Of a stretch of DNA of 14,866 nt, positions 14,261-14,866 are shown one piece after another. A program made the translations under genes and the position numbers. The stretch is from positions 1 to 14,866 of the forward strand of contig CAYTQK010000053.1 in the NCBI GenBank assembly GCA_964439745.1, given 5' to 3'. Source of the stretch: CAYTQK01 sp964439745 (lineage in GTDB: Bacteria; Desulfobacterota; Desulfobacteria; Desulfobacterales; Desulfosudaceae). The notes below the pieces were generated by a model. The model was given only the letters and a program-made list of their open reading frames with translations. It was not told the DNA's origin and made no database searches. Within the stretch, counting starts at the first letter, position 1. Each line of letters opens with the position of its first letter.

Positions 14261-14311
14261 CAGGACTCCTTCTTTAATATGCTTCAAAACCGGTGGTCAA
14301 AACCACCGGCT
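14261..14311 (-). promoter_or_regulatory. Leader element copy B, upstream of the pilin unit
   Basis: In the minus-strand direction: AGCCGG start, perfect 8-bp hairpin CCGGTGGT/ACCACCGG with a four-base loop (14309-14290), then AAGCATATTAAAG and AAGGAGTCCTG. It matches copy A at 10928-10977 over its whole length with one gap. The stem pairing is kept although the stem bases differ, which suggests a folded RNA. It lies between a terminator (14367-14404) and the 340-aa pilin start, so it belongs to a promoter or 5' leader. A TTGACC followed by TATTAA at 15-base spacing overlaps it and might be a weak promoter. Confidence 0.55.
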
Positions 14312-14366
14312 GTAGTATGACAGCCCCTTTTCACCGGTGCGGCAGATGCGCCCGAACCTGGCCCGG

Positions 14367-14404
14367 CAAAAGAACCGGCGGAGCGGCGCCAGCCGCCCCG
14401 CCGG
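14367..14404 (-). terminator. Intrinsic terminator of the upstream pilin gene
   Basis: In minus-strand RNA a 13-bp stem (14404-14392 with 14387-14375, one G-U pair, otherwise G-C) closes on a TGGC loop and is followed by TTCTTTT (14374-14368). It lies 27 bases after the TAA of the partial gene. This fits a Rho-independent terminator and implies that the downstream pilin unit has its own promoter between 14366 and about 14260. Confidence 0.8.
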
Positions 14405-14431
14405 GGAAAAGAGCCGTTTCAGGCTGTTTGG

Positions 14432-14866
14432 TTAGTTGATTGAGTCGTCGTTATCGATATCAATAGCCCAGAACTCCTCGTCGTCAGCCGGGAACATGTG
14501 GCCTTCGGGGCATTGGGTGGCGTACTGCCATTTTTCCTGGGCTTCTGCGATATTGAAGGTGCGGGACTTCAGTTCGTTGTCGTTGGAGCTGATATCGTAG
14601 CCATCTCCCGGATACTCGTCGTAGGCCACGGCCTGCAACGCTTCAGGGCTGTCTAAGTCGCCCAAACTTCCTGCTGCATCCATTCTTTCAGCGGTGGCTT
14701 CCAGGCGGGGCAGCACGATGTTGTATTCGTTATAGGTCACGTTGTCGTCGTTCTGGATGCCGCCCGGGCAATGGGCCGCATTGGCCACGATGCCGGAGGT
14801 GACCAGCTGGTTTTCCGGACCAAAACCCAGGACGATGCGGCCGAACCAGTCAGGCTCGCCCCAGCC
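14432..14866 (-). CDS. C-terminal part of a pilin-like protein, paralogue of the 340-aa pilin
   Basis: The frame is open from the window edge to TAA at 14432-14434 (144 residues seen; the N-terminus lies outside). The stretch FGRIVLGFGPENQLVTSGIV, then NAAHCP and IVLPRLEATAERM, aligns with FRMVFGLGPETSLVKKGLV, NASTCP and LLLPRLAATERRL of the neighbouring 340-residue pilin. Both proteins end in an acidic DxDxD segment (here AIDIDNDDSIN). A GTG within the frame (14788) could be read as a start, but the homology continues upstream of it to the edge, so the gene is cut by the window rather than starting there. The prepilin signal cannot be checked. It is followed by a strong terminator, so it ends its own transcription unit. 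Confidence 0.8.
   Translation of the reverse strand, partial: GWGEPDWFGRIVLGFGPENQLVTSGIVANAAHCPGGIQNDDNVTYNEYNIVLPRLEATAERMDAAGSLGDLDSPEALQAVAYDEYPGDGYDISSNDNELKSRTFNIAEAQEKWQYATQCPEGHMFPADDEEFWAIDIDNDDSIN

Noticed and set aside
14261..14311. Leader element as a cyclic di-GMP (GEMM) or preQ1 riboswitch
   Set aside because: The conserved GEMM core and tetraloop-receptor pattern, and the preQ1 pseudoknot sequence, are not present; only a simple hairpin plus conserved flanks is seen.

Overview
The window is almost entirely one minus-strand gene cluster for an envelope-spanning type IV filament machine, intermediate between a type IV/MSHA-like pilus and a type II secretion system. The closely packed stops and starts (ATGA and TGATG overlaps), the moderately high G+C, and the style of the pilins and HAMP protein suggest a Gram-negative deltaproteobacterium (Desulfobacterota). 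That assignment is inference; no marker gene is present.

In transcription order (right to left): (1) 14866-14432, the C-terminal part of a pilin-like protein, ended by a strong intrinsic terminator. (2) A second unit starting after a structured leader: a 340-aa pilin-like protein (14225-13203) and a 709-aa pilin-like protein (13203-11074) joined by a TGATG overlap. (3) A 186-bp spacer carrying a second copy of the leader element, then the assembly genes: a PilM-PilN fusion (10887-9379), PilO-like (9382-8846), PilP-like (8834-8469), a lipoprotein secretin (8472-6541), a PilT-family ATPase (6544-5402), a GspE/PilB/MshE ATPase with an MshEN-type N-terminus (5402-3756) and a GspF/PilC platform protein (3751-2552). 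(4) Accessory genes: a parvulin-type prolyl isomerase lipoprotein (2502-1603, probable TTG start), an unrecognised protein with two membrane segments (1622-1041), a membrane-anchored GspG-like protein without a prepilin signal (1044-664), and a stand-alone HAMP membrane protein (626-132). Bases 1-87 hold a short plus-strand reading-frame end.

Proposed working: the GspE-like ATPase with GspF and the PilM/N/O/P ring would polymerise the pilins, the secretin would form the outer-membrane gate, the PilT-like ATPase would allow disassembly, and the isomerase lipoprotein would help fold secreted or outer-membrane parts. No prepilin peptidase is present, so it must be encoded elsewhere. The most unusual parts are the very large acidic pilin-like subunits. 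One holds two copies of a GspG-like globular unit, and two have EF-hand-like loops. A structured leader element of about 50 nt also precedes both the pilin unit and the assembly unit. No tRNA, rRNA, CRISPR array, insertion sequence or phage gene was seen. No gene-free stretch exceeds 300 bases; the largest are 14226-14431 and 10888-11073, both described below.
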